Shown: one piece after another, positions 40,884 through 49,434 of the stretch
Numbering within the stretch: the first letter of the stretch is position 1
Layout: the number at the start of each line of letters is the position of its first letter
NCBI GenBank assembly: GCA_964522665.1
Contig: CAZFVY010000041.1
Coordinates: 1-54,128, forward strand
Source of the DNA: CAZFVY01 sp964522665
GTDB taxonomy: Bacteria; Verrucomicrobiota; Verrucomicrobiia; Limisphaerales; CAZFVY01
Direction: 5' to 3'
DNA: 54,128 bases
The notes under the pieces: model-generated
Told to the model about the DNA's origin: nothing
What the model saw: only the letters and a program-made list of their open reading frames with translations
Databases searched by the model: none
Translations under genes and position numbers: made by a program

Positions 40884-42011
40884 CTAGTCCAATTTAACGA
40901 CGGTTTTGGTTTGGTGCGACGCGAGCGCGCCGGTGAAAAGTTCGTGGCTGGCGACCGCCTCGGCCGGAGTGACGCAGCCGAACCGCTCGCCCAACGCTCC
41001 CGCGCGTTCGGCGGCGAAGGCCGCCCACATTTGGAGGAAACAGTCGGGAAAACCGGCTTCGAAGATGCCACCAGTGATCGTCGGGAACGGCGTTTGATAC
41101 CCGAGGTCGATCCGGCGCCACGATTGTTCCTGACCGCGCTCGAAGAGCCAGAGGGTTTTCGGCTCTTTCGTGCCGTACTTCACGCCGCCGTCCGTGCCGA
41201 GCAGTTCAATGAACCAGGTGTTGGTTTCACCGGGCGCCAGACGCTTCATCTCCAGGCGCAGCGGGACTTCCTGCCCGGCAACTTCGATCTCGGTGTGCAG
41301 CATCGCGTTGTCCCAGGTGTCGCACGGCGCCAGCCCGCCTTTGCCATCGGGTCGCTCGGTGTAAATCTTCTGCAGTTGCGCATAGACGCGCCGCGGACGC
41401 CAGCCGAGCCGAAACGGAATATGCACGACATGCATGCCGAGGTCGCCCATCACGCCGATTTCCCCGCAGGTGACATTCTGCCGCTTCCAGTTGACCGGCT
41501 TCTTCGGGTCCAAATCGCTCGAATGCCAGAAGCCCGAGCGCGCCTCCAGGAGCCGGCCTAATTGACCCGAGCGCGCCACTTGAATCGCCCGCTGGGCGCC
41601 GGGCATGAACGGAAACTCTGAACTGCACCGCACGAACCGCCCCGACGCCGTCGCGGCGGCCTGAATCTTGCGCGCCGCCGTCAGATCGATCCCGAACGGC
41701 TTCTCCGCCAACAGGTCCTTGCCGGCGCCCAGCACGTCGAGGTACATCTTTTCGTGCAGGTTGTGGGGCACGGCGACATAGACCACGTCCACGTCCGCGG
41801 AGGCGAGGAGTTCGGCATGGTTCTTGGTCAAAAGCTTCACGGTCGGCACGCCGCGGAACCATTCCAGGAGCTTGTCCTGCAAATCGCAGACCGCGACCAA
41901 TTCCGCCGCCACGGGAAAATCCTGCAACGCGAACCAGCGCCCAAACGCGCTCGCCGCCTCGCGCCCCATCAGACCGCCGCCAATGATGCCCACTCGCATT
42001 TTCTGTTTCAT
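40884..42011 (-). CDS. Gfo/Idh/MocA-family NAD(P)-dependent oxidoreductase
   Basis: 375 aa: Rossmann motif VGIIGGGLMG near the N-terminus, VVYVAVPHNLH, AEKPFGIDL (Lys of the EKP motif) and VMGDLGMHVVHIPF in the C-terminal alpha/beta substrate domain. Such enzymes oxidise or dehydrate sugars and sugar derivatives. Two starts are close; the ATG giving MKQKMRVG is used, MRVG four codons later is possible. Divergent from the PVC dehydrogenase/cytochrome gene across a 235-nt gap, a frequent pairing in PVC genomes, perhaps for sugar oxidation. Confidence 0.88.
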   Translation of the reverse strand: MKQKMRVGIIGGGLMGREAASAFGRWFALQDFPVAAELVAVCDLQDKLLEWFRGVPTVKLLTKNHAELLASADVDVVYVAVPHNLHEKMYLDVLGAGKDLLAEKPFGIDLTAARKIQAAATASGRFVRCSSEFPFMPGAQRAIQVARSGQLGRLLEARSGFWHSSDLDPKKPVNWKRQNVTCGEIGVMGDLGMHVVHIPFRLGWRPRRVYAQLQKIYTERPDGKGGLAPCDTWDNAMLHTEIEVAGQEVPLRLEMKRLAPGETNTWFIELLGTDGGVKYGTKEPKTLWLFERGQEQSWRRIDLGYQTPFPTITGGIFEAGFPDCFLQMWAAFAAERAGALGERFGCVTPAEAVASHELFTGALASHQTKTVVKLD

Positions 42012-42072
42012 AAATTTCGCGCACTTTCGCACAACCGCCGCGAATTTGAACCTTAAAACCGAACCGGAGAGC

Positions 42073-42101
42073 TGGCAAAATCATGGGTGGCAAAATCATA
42101 A
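42073..42101. repeat. Left arm of a perfect 29-bp inverted repeat
   Basis: Contains two direct copies of TGGCAAAATCAT (period 15). It is exactly complementary to 42146-42174; the arms are separated by 44 nt and could fold into a long hairpin. Located in the divergent gap between Gfo/Idh and the PVC protein. Confidence 0.9.
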
Positions 42102-42145
42102 AATGCGACAGGACGCGAAGCCGGGGACAATATTTTCACACCTGA

Positions 42146-42174
42146 TTATGATTTTGCCACCCATGATTTTGCCA
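42146..42174. repeat. Right arm of the perfect 29-bp inverted repeat
   Basis: Reverse complement of the left arm with no mismatch, so the 12-mer TGGCAAAATCAT occurs four times in 102 bp, twice in each orientation. No flanking target-site duplication is evident. It may be a MITE-like element, a hairpin, or a regulator site set shared by the two divergent genes. Confidence 0.9.
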
Positions 42175-42246
42175 TTTCCGGGAGACCCCCGCCGCCCGAT
42201 GATCGTTTCTTGATTCCCCTGACGCCGTGGTTATGCTCGCTACGTC

Positions 42247-45200
42247 ATGTTCAAATTCACATTTGCAGCGCCGTTGCTCCGGCTTTTATGCCTTTTATCG
42301 TGGTCCATTTTAGTCGTCGGGGCGGACACTCAGACCGAATATCAACCGGGGGCCAAGCCGGTTTACACGCCGCGCGTGGCGGCCGCGTCGAATGAAGGGG
42401 AAATGGCCCTGAAGAAGTTCGCGGCGCCGACCGGGTTCAAGACCGAGTTGTTCGCCGCCGAACCGGACCTGGCGAACGTCGTGGCGTTCACGTTTGACGA
42501 GGTGGGGCGGTGTTATGTCTGCGAGACGTTCCGGCATTTCGCGGGGGTGATTGATATTCGCGGGATCATGGATTGGCTTGACGAAGAGCTGGCCTCGCGG
42601 TCGGCCGACGAGCGCCTGGCCGAGATGAAACGCCATCTCGGCGCCCAGCTGAAGGATTACACTCTCCAATCCGAGCGCATTCGCCTGATTGAGGACCGCG
42701 ATGGCGACGGCAAGGTGGATCATTCGACCGTGTTCGCGGAAGGTTTCAACTCGATCCTCGACGGCATCGGCGCCGGCGTGCTCGCGCGCAAGGGCAGCGT
42801 CTGGTTCGCCAACATCCCCAATCTCTGGCTGCTCCAGGACACGAACCACGACGGCGTCGCTGATGTGCGTAAATCACTGCATTACGGCTACGGGGTGCGC
42901 GTCGGATTCCTCGGGCACGACCTGCATGGGTTGCGCATGGGGCCGGACGGCAAGATTTACTACAGCATCGGCGACCGCGGGTCGAACATCCGCGTCACCG
43001 AGGGCAAAACGGTGGGTGAGACGGAAAGCGGTTGCGTGTTCCGTTGCAATCCGGACGGGTCGGACCTCGAGGTGTTTTCGTTCGGCCTGCGGAATCCGCA
43101 GGACCTGGCCTTCGACGATCACGGCAATCTTTTCACCGGGGACAATAACTCGGACAGCGGCGACAAGGCGCGCTGGGTTTACGTGGTCGAAGGGGCGGAT
43201 AATGGCTGGCGCGTGGGTTATCAATTCATGGAGCGGCCCTATTCGCGCGGACCGTTCAACGCCGAGAAACTTTGGTATCCGCAGTTCGACGGGCAGGCGG
43301 CGTACATCGTGCCGCCGATCGCCAACATCGCCGATGGCCCATCGGGAACGTCCTTTTTCCCCGGCACCGGTCTGCCGGAGCGTTACCAGGGCCACTTTTT
43401 CCTGAGCGATTTCCGCGGGTCCAGCGCGAACAGCGGCGTGCATACCTTTACGATGAGTCCCAAGGGCGCCACGTTTGAACTGTCGAACCATGAACAGTTC
43501 ATCTGGCACGTGCTGGCTACCGATTGTCAGTTTGGCGTCGCGGGCGGCCTCTATGTGTCCGATTGGGTCGAGGGTTGGGACAAACCTGGGAAGGGCCGCA
43601 TCTACCGGACGTTTGATCCGGCCAACGTGGCGACGCCAGAGGTTTTGGAAACCAAGCGGCTGCTCGCCGAGGGGATGGAACATCACACGGCGGAGGAATT
43701 GGCCGGACTGCTCGGGCACGCCGATATGCGAGTGCGCCAGGAAGCGCAGTTCGCCCTCGCCGAGCGGGGCGATTGGAAGACGCTGGCCGGCGCCGCCGCG
43801 CACAGCGATCATCCGCTCGCGCGCCTGCACGCGATTTGGGGGCTGGGACAGGTGGCGAACTTCCGCTTCCCCGACGGCCACCCGTTGAATCCGGCGGCGC
43901 TCGAACCGGTCGTGGCGCTGCTTGGCGATGGCGACGCCGAAGTCCGCGCGCAAGCCGCCAAGGTCTGCGGCGAGGGGCACGCGGCGAAGGCGTTCGACGG
44001 CCTCGTCCGGCAACTTAAAGACGAAAGCGCGCGCGTTCGCTCGTTCGCGGCGATCAGCTTGGGCAAGCTCGGCCGCGATGCAGCGGCGCCGGCGTTGATC
44101 ACCATGCTGCGGGAGAACGCGGACAAGGACCCGGTCGTCCGCCACGCCGGCGTGATGGGCCTCGTCGGCATCAACGATCTCGATGCCGTCTTGGCCGCCG
44201 CGCACGACAGTTCCGCCGCGGTCCGCATGGGCGCGCTGCTGGCGATGCGCCGGCTGCAGCGTTACGAGATTTCACAGTTCCTCAATGATGCGGACCCGGC
44301 GCTCGTGCTGGAGGCCGCGCGGGCGATCAACGACGTGCCGATCAATGGCGCGATGGCGGAACTCGCCGCGCTGATCGACCGACCGACCGATTCCGAGCCG
44401 CTCCTGCGCCGCGTGCTCAACGCGAATCTCCATCACGGGACCGCCGCCGCCGCCGCCGGGTTGGCCCGGTTCGCCGCCCGCGGCGACGCGCCCGAGAAAA
44501 TGCGCGCCGAAGCCTTGGACATCCTCGCGGATTGGCCAAAGCCTTCCGGCCGCGACCGGGTGGTCGGCCTGTGGCGTCCCATCGCCGAGAAACGAGATAA
44601 CAAATGGCCGGGCGACGCCCTGCGGCCCGTGCTCACCGGCCTCTTGCGCGACGCCCCCGAACGGGTCCGTATCTCCGCGACGCACGCCGTCGTCAGCTTG
44701 AGCATCGCCGACGCGAACCCGACGCTGGAGGAACTCGTTCGCAATCGCGAACTGTCCGGCTCGGTGCGCGCCGAGGCGCTGAAGGCTCTGGGCGCGGAAA
44801 AAGCCCCCAACCTGACGGAGGTGATCAAGTTCGCGCAAACCGACGCGAATGAGACCGTTCGCCGCGAAGCCGTCCGGCTTGAGGCCGAGACGCAACCCAG
44901 CGGCGCCTCGGCCAGTTTGCTGGCGGCCCTGGACCATGGCAGCCTTGCCGAACAACAGAACGCTCTGGCCACGCTCGGCACGATCAAGGACGCGTCGGCG
45001 GATCGCACACTCGGCGCCTGGCTCGACAAACTGCTGGCCGGTTCGGTGGCGAAGGAACTGCAGCTTGATGTGCTGGACGCCGCCGCCAAACGCACCGCCG
45101 CCGATGTCCGCGCGAAGCTGGCCCAATACGTCGCCACGAAACCGAAGGATGACGCGCTGGCCGACGCGCGCGAGGCGCTCTACGGCGGCGACGCCGCGCT

Positions 45201-45603
45201 GGGCAAGAAGGTCTTTTTCGAACGGCCCGAGGCTTCGTGCGTCCGTTGCCATAAGATCAACGGCGAGGGCGGCGACGTTGGTCCGAACCTGACCGGGATC
45301 GGCTCCCGGCAACCGCGTGAGTACCTGCTCGAATCGATCGTGCTGCCCAACAAACAAATCGCCGCCGGTTTTGAGAGTTGGCTGGTCACGATGAAAGACG
45401 GCTCCGCGCATGCCGGCATTTTGAAGTCCGAGAACGACCAGGAGGTCGTGCTCAATTCGCCCGAAGATGGCCTGCTCAAGCTGAAGAAAGCGGACATCAC
45501 CGCGCGCCAAAAAGGCCTCTCGCCGATGCCCGAAGGTTTAGCCACCGTCATCGGCAAACGCGACCTGCGCAACCTGGTCGAGTTTCTGTCGAGCTTGAAG
45601 TGA
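42247..45603 (+). CDS. PVC-type dehydrogenase/HEAT/cytochrome c fusion protein
   Basis: 1118-aa exported protein (signal peptide in MFKFTFAAPLLRLLCLLSWSILVVGA). Residues about 50-430 form the PVC 'membrane-bound dehydrogenase' beta-propeller (GVLARKGSVWFANIPNLWLL, DGKIYYSIGDRG, NPQDLAFDDHGNLFTGDNNSDSGD). About 440-960 are HEAT-like helical repeats (LLGHADMRVRQEAQFALAE and similar). At about 985-1118 a haem-binding cytochrome c domain with CVRCH (Cys998, Cys1001, His1002) and GPNLTGIGSRQPREYLLESI. Presumably periplasmic electron transfer from an unknown, probably carbohydrate, substrate. Confidence 0.92.
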   Translation: MFKFTFAAPLLRLLCLLSWSILVVGADTQTEYQPGAKPVYTPRVAAASNEGEMALKKFAAPTGFKTELFAAEPDLANVVAFTFDEVGRCYVCETFRHFAGVIDIRGIMDWLDEELASRSADERLAEMKRHLGAQLKDYTLQSERIRLIEDRDGDGKVDHSTVFAEGFNSILDGIGAGVLARKGSVWFANIPNLWLLQDTNHDGVADVRKSLHYGYGVRVGFLGHDLHGLRMGPDGKIYYSIGDRGSNIRVTEGKTVGETESGCVFRCNPDGSDLEVFSFGLRNPQDLAFDDHGNLFTGDNNSDSGDKARWVYVVEGADNGWRVGYQFMERPYSRGPFNAEKLWYPQFDGQAAYIVPPIANIADGPSGTSFFPGTGLPERYQGHFFLSDFRGSSANSGVHTFTMSPKGATFELSNHEQFIWHVLATDCQFGVAGGLYVSDWVEGWDKPGKGRIYRTFDPANVATPEVLETKRLLAEGMEHHTAEELAGLLGHADMRVRQEAQFALAERGDWKTLAGAAAHSDHPLARLHAIWGLGQVANFRFPDGHPLNPAALEPVVALLGDGDAEVRAQAAKVCGEGHAAKAFDGLVRQLKDESARVRSFAAISLGKLGRDAAAPALITMLRENADKDPVVRHAGVMGLVGINDLDAVLAAAHDSSAAVRMGALLAMRRLQRYEISQFLNDADPALVLEAARAINDVPINGAMAELAALIDRPTDSEPLLRRVLNANLHHGTAAAAAGLARFAARGDAPEKMRAEALDILADWPKPSGRDRVVGLWRPIAEKRDNKWPGDALRPVLTGLLRDAPERVRISATHAVVSLSIADANPTLEELVRNRELSGSVRAEALKALGAEKAPNLTEVIKFAQTDANETVRREAVRLEAETQPSGASASLLAALDHGSLAEQQNALATLGTIKDASADRTLGAWLDKLLAGSVAKELQLDVLDAAAKRTAADVRAKLAQYVATKPKDDALADAREALYGGDAALGKKVFFERPEASCVRCHKINGEGGDVGPNLTGIGSRQPREYLLESIVLPNKQIAAGFESWLVTMKDGSAHAGILKSENDQEVVLNSPEDGLLKLKKADITARQKGLSPMPEGLATVIGKRDLRNLVEFLSSLK

Positions 45604-45641
45604 GCGGGCTTGGGCCGGCGTTCTAGCTCGGGTAAGCCCGC
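45604..45641 (+). terminator. Hairpin just after the PVC gene, possible terminator
   Basis: GCGGGCTT and AAGCCCGC form a perfect 8-bp stem directly after the stop codon, with a 22-nt loop. No T-run follows, so it is at best a Rho-independent-like or RNA-stabilising structure. Confidence 0.35.
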
Positions 45642-45787
45642 GAGAGGGTGGATACTGTCGCGGACGGTCAGCAGTGATCGTTGAGGTGAGAGCGAGGATT
45701 GGGCGCGTTTCACCGCACCCTCGGTCACATTGCGGAATTGGAACAAGCCAGTTCGAAGAAAAAAGGTCTAGACTCGATCATAATTGA

Positions 45788-48058
45788 ATGAACCGTTGCC
45801 CGGCAAACTTAAGCATTATCCTAATGGCGGCGCTGCTGCCCACCTTGACGGGTGTCTCCCAAGTCTCCACTAACAGTTCCAGCCAGTATGCCTTTGCGAC
45901 GATGGCCGGGGACCCAACTCTGGCCAACGACGACGGGCTTGGAGCCGCCGCGCGCTTTGATGCTCCGACGGCCCTGGCGACGGACGCCGGCGGAAACTTG
46001 TACGTCGCGGACGCCGGCCTCCACACAATCCGCAAAGTGACCCCGACCGGTCTGGTAACGACCCTGGCCGGTCTTGCAAACGTTCGTGGTTGCCTGGACG
46101 GCGCAGGGAGCGGCGCGCTATTCTATGGTCCTCACGGAATTGCGGTGGACGGCGCAGGCAACATGTATGTTGCGGATACCTACAACGCGGAGATTCGAAA
46201 AATCACGCCAGACGGAGTCGTAACAACGCTCGCCGGAAAATCGAATTCGAATTTGGAATCGGTTGATGGAGTGGGTAGCGTCGCGCGGTTTGCCCGTCCC
46301 CGCGCCGTGGCCGTGGATTCTGCGGGCATCCTGTATGTAATGGACAGCTACTTTCCAAGTATTCGAAGAATTACTCCGGACGGCGCCGTGACGACGCTGA
46401 CTTTCCTTAACGACGCTGGGGCCATACCGCAGGTCAGCTCTCCGATCGCCTTGGCGATTGACGCGGTTGGGAACATGTACTTCACGGACAGCTACTACAA
46501 TATGGTTCGAAAACGTACGCCGAACGGAGAATTATCCATACTGGCTGGAGATCCGCGCAATTCCGGTGGGGCCGACGGGTCTGGGAGCGCGGCACGGTTC
46601 TATGGTCCGCAGGGTTTAGCCGTGGATTCCACCGGCAACGTTTACGTGACGGATGCAGGCAACAATTCCATCCGTAGAATCAAGCCCTCCGGGGAAGTGA
46701 CAACGGTGGCTGGGCAAGCCGGGGCGGTCGGCAACTCTGACGGGATCGGCAAATCCGCGCGATTCAATAATCCGCGCGGCCTCGTGGTTGACGTTGAGGG
46801 AAACATTTATATTGCGGATACCGGCAATCGGGAGATTCGCCGAATCGCGTCGGACGACTCGGTGGTAACCGTCGCGGGCTTTGGCGGCGCTTTCGCGAAC
46901 GCAGACGGAATGAGTCGTTTCGCGCGTTTTTATCACCCATCCAGCCTGAGCGTGGACGGCGACGGCAACGTGTTTATCGCGGACAGCTATAACCACACGA
47001 TTCGGAAAATGACCTCCGCAGGATTCGTGAGCACGGTGGCCGGCGCGGCGGGTAATCCCGGAAGCGCAGACGGTGCGGGAGCGACCGCCCGCTTCAACAG
47101 TCCCAGAGCCCTGGCGGTGGATCGGAAAGGGACCGTTTATATCGCGGACACGGGGAATAACGCGATCCGATTCGTGACGCCAGACGGGGTGGTATCGACG
47201 TTGTCCGGCCTGACGAATGGAGGCGGAGTCACGGTTCATTTTCACAGCCCGACAGGCGTGGCGGTGGACGCCAAAGGCAACCTGTACGTCGCGGACAATA
47301 GTTACTCGACCGCCTTTACCGTTGTGAAGGTGACGCCCGACGGCGCGGCGTTGCAGTTCTCTGGCTTTTTCAATCGAGATCTCCCGGAGAACAGCTATCC
47401 GACTGGAATTGCCGTGGACAACGTTGGCAACGTCTATGTAGGGGACATCGCGGCCAACTTGGTTTGGAAGATTACCCCAGTTGGCGTGCCAACAGTTCTG
47501 GCCGGGCAATCGATTTTCGGCCCGGTTACCGGTGCCAACCTCGGCGCGCCGTTTTATTATCCTCAGGGTCTCGCGTTGGATCGCGCCGGCAACTTATATA
47601 TCGCAGACGCAGGCAACAATACGATCCTCAGATTATCGCCGGCTGGCAACGCAACGACTATCGGCGGAATTCCTGGTAATCCCCTGAGCGTTGACGGCCG
47701 CGGCGCCGCCGCCCGTTTCGATGTGCCGACGGGATTGACGATCGACGGGAATGGCGACTTATATGTTGCCGATGCCGCGAGTGGTCTGATTCGGAAGAGC
47801 TCCGCCAGCGGGACGCCGCAGACTATTCCGGTCGCTTTATCAGGAATCGGCGCTCAGTTCAGCAACGGGGCGTTCGGTTTCGAACTTTCTGGCCCGGCCG
47901 GCGGCTTGGCTGTGATCGATGCGTCTAGCGATCTTCAAAGCTGGCTACCGATATGGACCAATACCTTCCGCGGTCCGGCATCGTACGGCATCTTTACCTT
48001 CAGCGACGCGCAAAACAGTCGTTTTCCCATTCGTTTTTATCGCGCTCGAACGCCGTAG
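45788..48058 (+). CDS. Secreted NHL-repeat beta-propeller protein
   Basis: 756 aa with a signal-like N-terminus (LSIILMAALLPTLTGVSQVS). From about residue 45 to 690 roughly eleven NHL repeats run in tandem, pattern 'DGxGxxARFxxPxGLAVDxxGNxYVADxxNxxIRxITPxGxVTTLAG'. The tail (DLQSWLPIWTNTFRG...RFYRARTP) is the Verrucomicrobial C-terminal module also seen at the end of the SBBP protein. Probably secreted or surface-bound with a protein- or glycan-binding propeller; no enzymatic motif. Base composition is less GC-rich than the PVC gene upstream. Confidence 0.88.
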   Translation: MNRCPANLSIILMAALLPTLTGVSQVSTNSSSQYAFATMAGDPTLANDDGLGAAARFDAPTALATDAGGNLYVADAGLHTIRKVTPTGLVTTLAGLANVRGCLDGAGSGALFYGPHGIAVDGAGNMYVADTYNAEIRKITPDGVVTTLAGKSNSNLESVDGVGSVARFARPRAVAVDSAGILYVMDSYFPSIRRITPDGAVTTLTFLNDAGAIPQVSSPIALAIDAVGNMYFTDSYYNMVRKRTPNGELSILAGDPRNSGGADGSGSAARFYGPQGLAVDSTGNVYVTDAGNNSIRRIKPSGEVTTVAGQAGAVGNSDGIGKSARFNNPRGLVVDVEGNIYIADTGNREIRRIASDDSVVTVAGFGGAFANADGMSRFARFYHPSSLSVDGDGNVFIADSYNHTIRKMTSAGFVSTVAGAAGNPGSADGAGATARFNSPRALAVDRKGTVYIADTGNNAIRFVTPDGVVSTLSGLTNGGGVTVHFHSPTGVAVDAKGNLYVADNSYSTAFTVVKVTPDGAALQFSGFFNRDLPENSYPTGIAVDNVGNVYVGDIAANLVWKITPVGVPTVLAGQSIFGPVTGANLGAPFYYPQGLALDRAGNLYIADAGNNTILRLSPAGNATTIGGIPGNPLSVDGRGAAARFDVPTGLTIDGNGDLYVADAASGLIRKSSASGTPQTIPVALSGIGAQFSNGAFGFELSGPAGGLAVIDASSDLQSWLPIWTNTFRGPASYGIFTFSDAQNSRFPIRFYRARTP

Positions 48059-48122
48059 GAACCTAAAGTATAATCGATTGTCGGCTGATTGATCTCGGAC
48101 AACGGCGTCTGCCTTTGCCATT

Positions 48123-49133
48123 ATGACTCAAATGCTTAATCGTATTCTGTTAGCGAGCTTCTTCGCATCGACGGCTCCCGTTGCCAGAGCGGCCGCCGCG
48201 ACGAACGAATCTTCTCCGCCGGTCGCGATCAGTCGGGCGGCTTATCATGGCTGGCCGGACGCGCTGATTCTGCGGAGCGCGCAGGCGGAGGTCATCGTCG
48301 TGCCCGCCATTGGCCGGGTGATGCAGTTTCAATTCGTCGGCGAGCCGGGGCCGTTTTGGGAGAATCGTTTGCTCGATGGGAAGCCAACCGATCCCAAATC
48401 GGCGGATTGGGGTAATTTCGGCGGCGACAAAACCTGGCCCTCGCCGCAGGCCGATTGGGGCAAGGTGACGCCGCGCGGTTGGCCGCCGCCGGTGGCGTTT
48501 GATTCGCTCCCCGTGGAGGCCACGACGGAAAACGGTGAAGTCATCCTCACGTCTCCGGTGGACCCGCATTACGGCATTCGCACGAAGCGGCGGATTCACT
48601 TGGACGCGGACCGACCTGTTTTGACGATCACGACGACCTTTGACAAAACGCGGGGTGAACCACAAACGGTCGGCGTTTGGGTGATTACCCAGCTTCGCGA
48701 TCCGTCCTTGGTGGGCGCGCCGATACCCGCGAACACGCGCTTTCCGGCGGGTTACGCCGAGCAATCGGAACGCCCGCCGCTGGGCTTGGCATTTGATGGC
48801 CACGTGGTCTCGTTGCGCCGCGATCCCAAGGAACCGCACAAGATCGGGACCGACGCCGGCACGTTGCTGTGGGTGGGCGAACGGCAGATGTTGCGCATCG
48901 ATTCGCCCCGCGTGACCGGCGCCGAATACCCGGACGGCGGCAGCAGCGCGGAAGTTTACACCGACCCCGACCCGCTCCCGTACGTCGAACTGGAAATGCT
49001 TGGCCCGGTGAAACGCCTGGCGGTGGGTGACACGCTCGAACGGACCAACGTCTATACATTGATCCATCGCGGCCCCGGCGATGCCGCGGCGAGCGCGCGG
49101 GCGGAACTTCGAGCCCAACCCTTGCGCAAGTAG
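48123..49133 (+). CDS. Exported DUF4380-domain protein
   Basis: 336 aa with a signal peptide (MLNRILLASFFASTAPVARAAA). The body resembles the DUF4380 family, which has a galactose-mutarotase-like supersandwich: IVVPAIGRVMQFQFVGEPGPFWEN, DWGNFGGDKTWPSPQ, GIRTKRRIHLD and VGVWVITQLRDP. Common in Planctomycetes and Verrucomicrobia near carbohydrate-use genes. Carbohydrate binding or epimerisation is likely; nothing further can be read. Confidence 0.82.
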   Translation: MTQMLNRILLASFFASTAPVARAAAATNESSPPVAISRAAYHGWPDALILRSAQAEVIVVPAIGRVMQFQFVGEPGPFWENRLLDGKPTDPKSADWGNFGGDKTWPSPQADWGKVTPRGWPPPVAFDSLPVEATTENGEVILTSPVDPHYGIRTKRRIHLDADRPVLTITTTFDKTRGEPQTVGVWVITQLRDPSLVGAPIPANTRFPAGYAEQSERPPLGLAFDGHVVSLRRDPKEPHKIGTDAGTLLWVGERQMLRIDSPRVTGAEYPDGGSSAEVYTDPDPLPYVELEMLGPVKRLAVGDTLERTNVYTLIHRGPGDAAASARAELRAQPLRK

Positions 49134-49434
49134 AGGTAAAAAACCGTCCCGAAGCAGGCGAGCGAGCCGAGCAAGCAGAGCAACACATCGACCGTGTAGT
49201 CCATGCTGGCGGCCGTCACGGCGCCGACGCCGCCAGCCGCCTGACAACCGAAGACCGCCCAACCGACGACCGTTTTCGGCGTCGGAGTTGCGTCGCGACT
49301 CGCGCGTCTGGTCCGCCCGATTGATCGTTGTATCCGTGGTCATACAATTAAGATAAGGAAGCCGAATCGAAACCGTCATGGTCCAACGTGTTGAGTGACA
49401 CCTTACCCGCGAGCGAAGCCAGACCAGGGGTCGG
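49134..49434. other. Intergenic stretch, with a weak antisense small-protein frame
   Basis: No gene I would defend. On the minus strand an open frame runs from 49339 to a stop at 49052 and contains a hydrophobic segment (MDYTVDVLLCLLGSLACFGTVFYL) from an ATG at 49204; it overlaps the 3' end of the DUF4380 gene, has no upstream start other than that ATG and may be a remnant of a membrane-protein gene. The remaining sequence shows no hairpin or promoter I can support. Confidence 0.3.

Noticed and set aside
42874..44205. 443-codon minus-strand open frame opposite the PVC dehydrogenase gene
   Set aside because: Arg/His-rich shadow; the plus strand has signal peptide, propeller and CxxCH.
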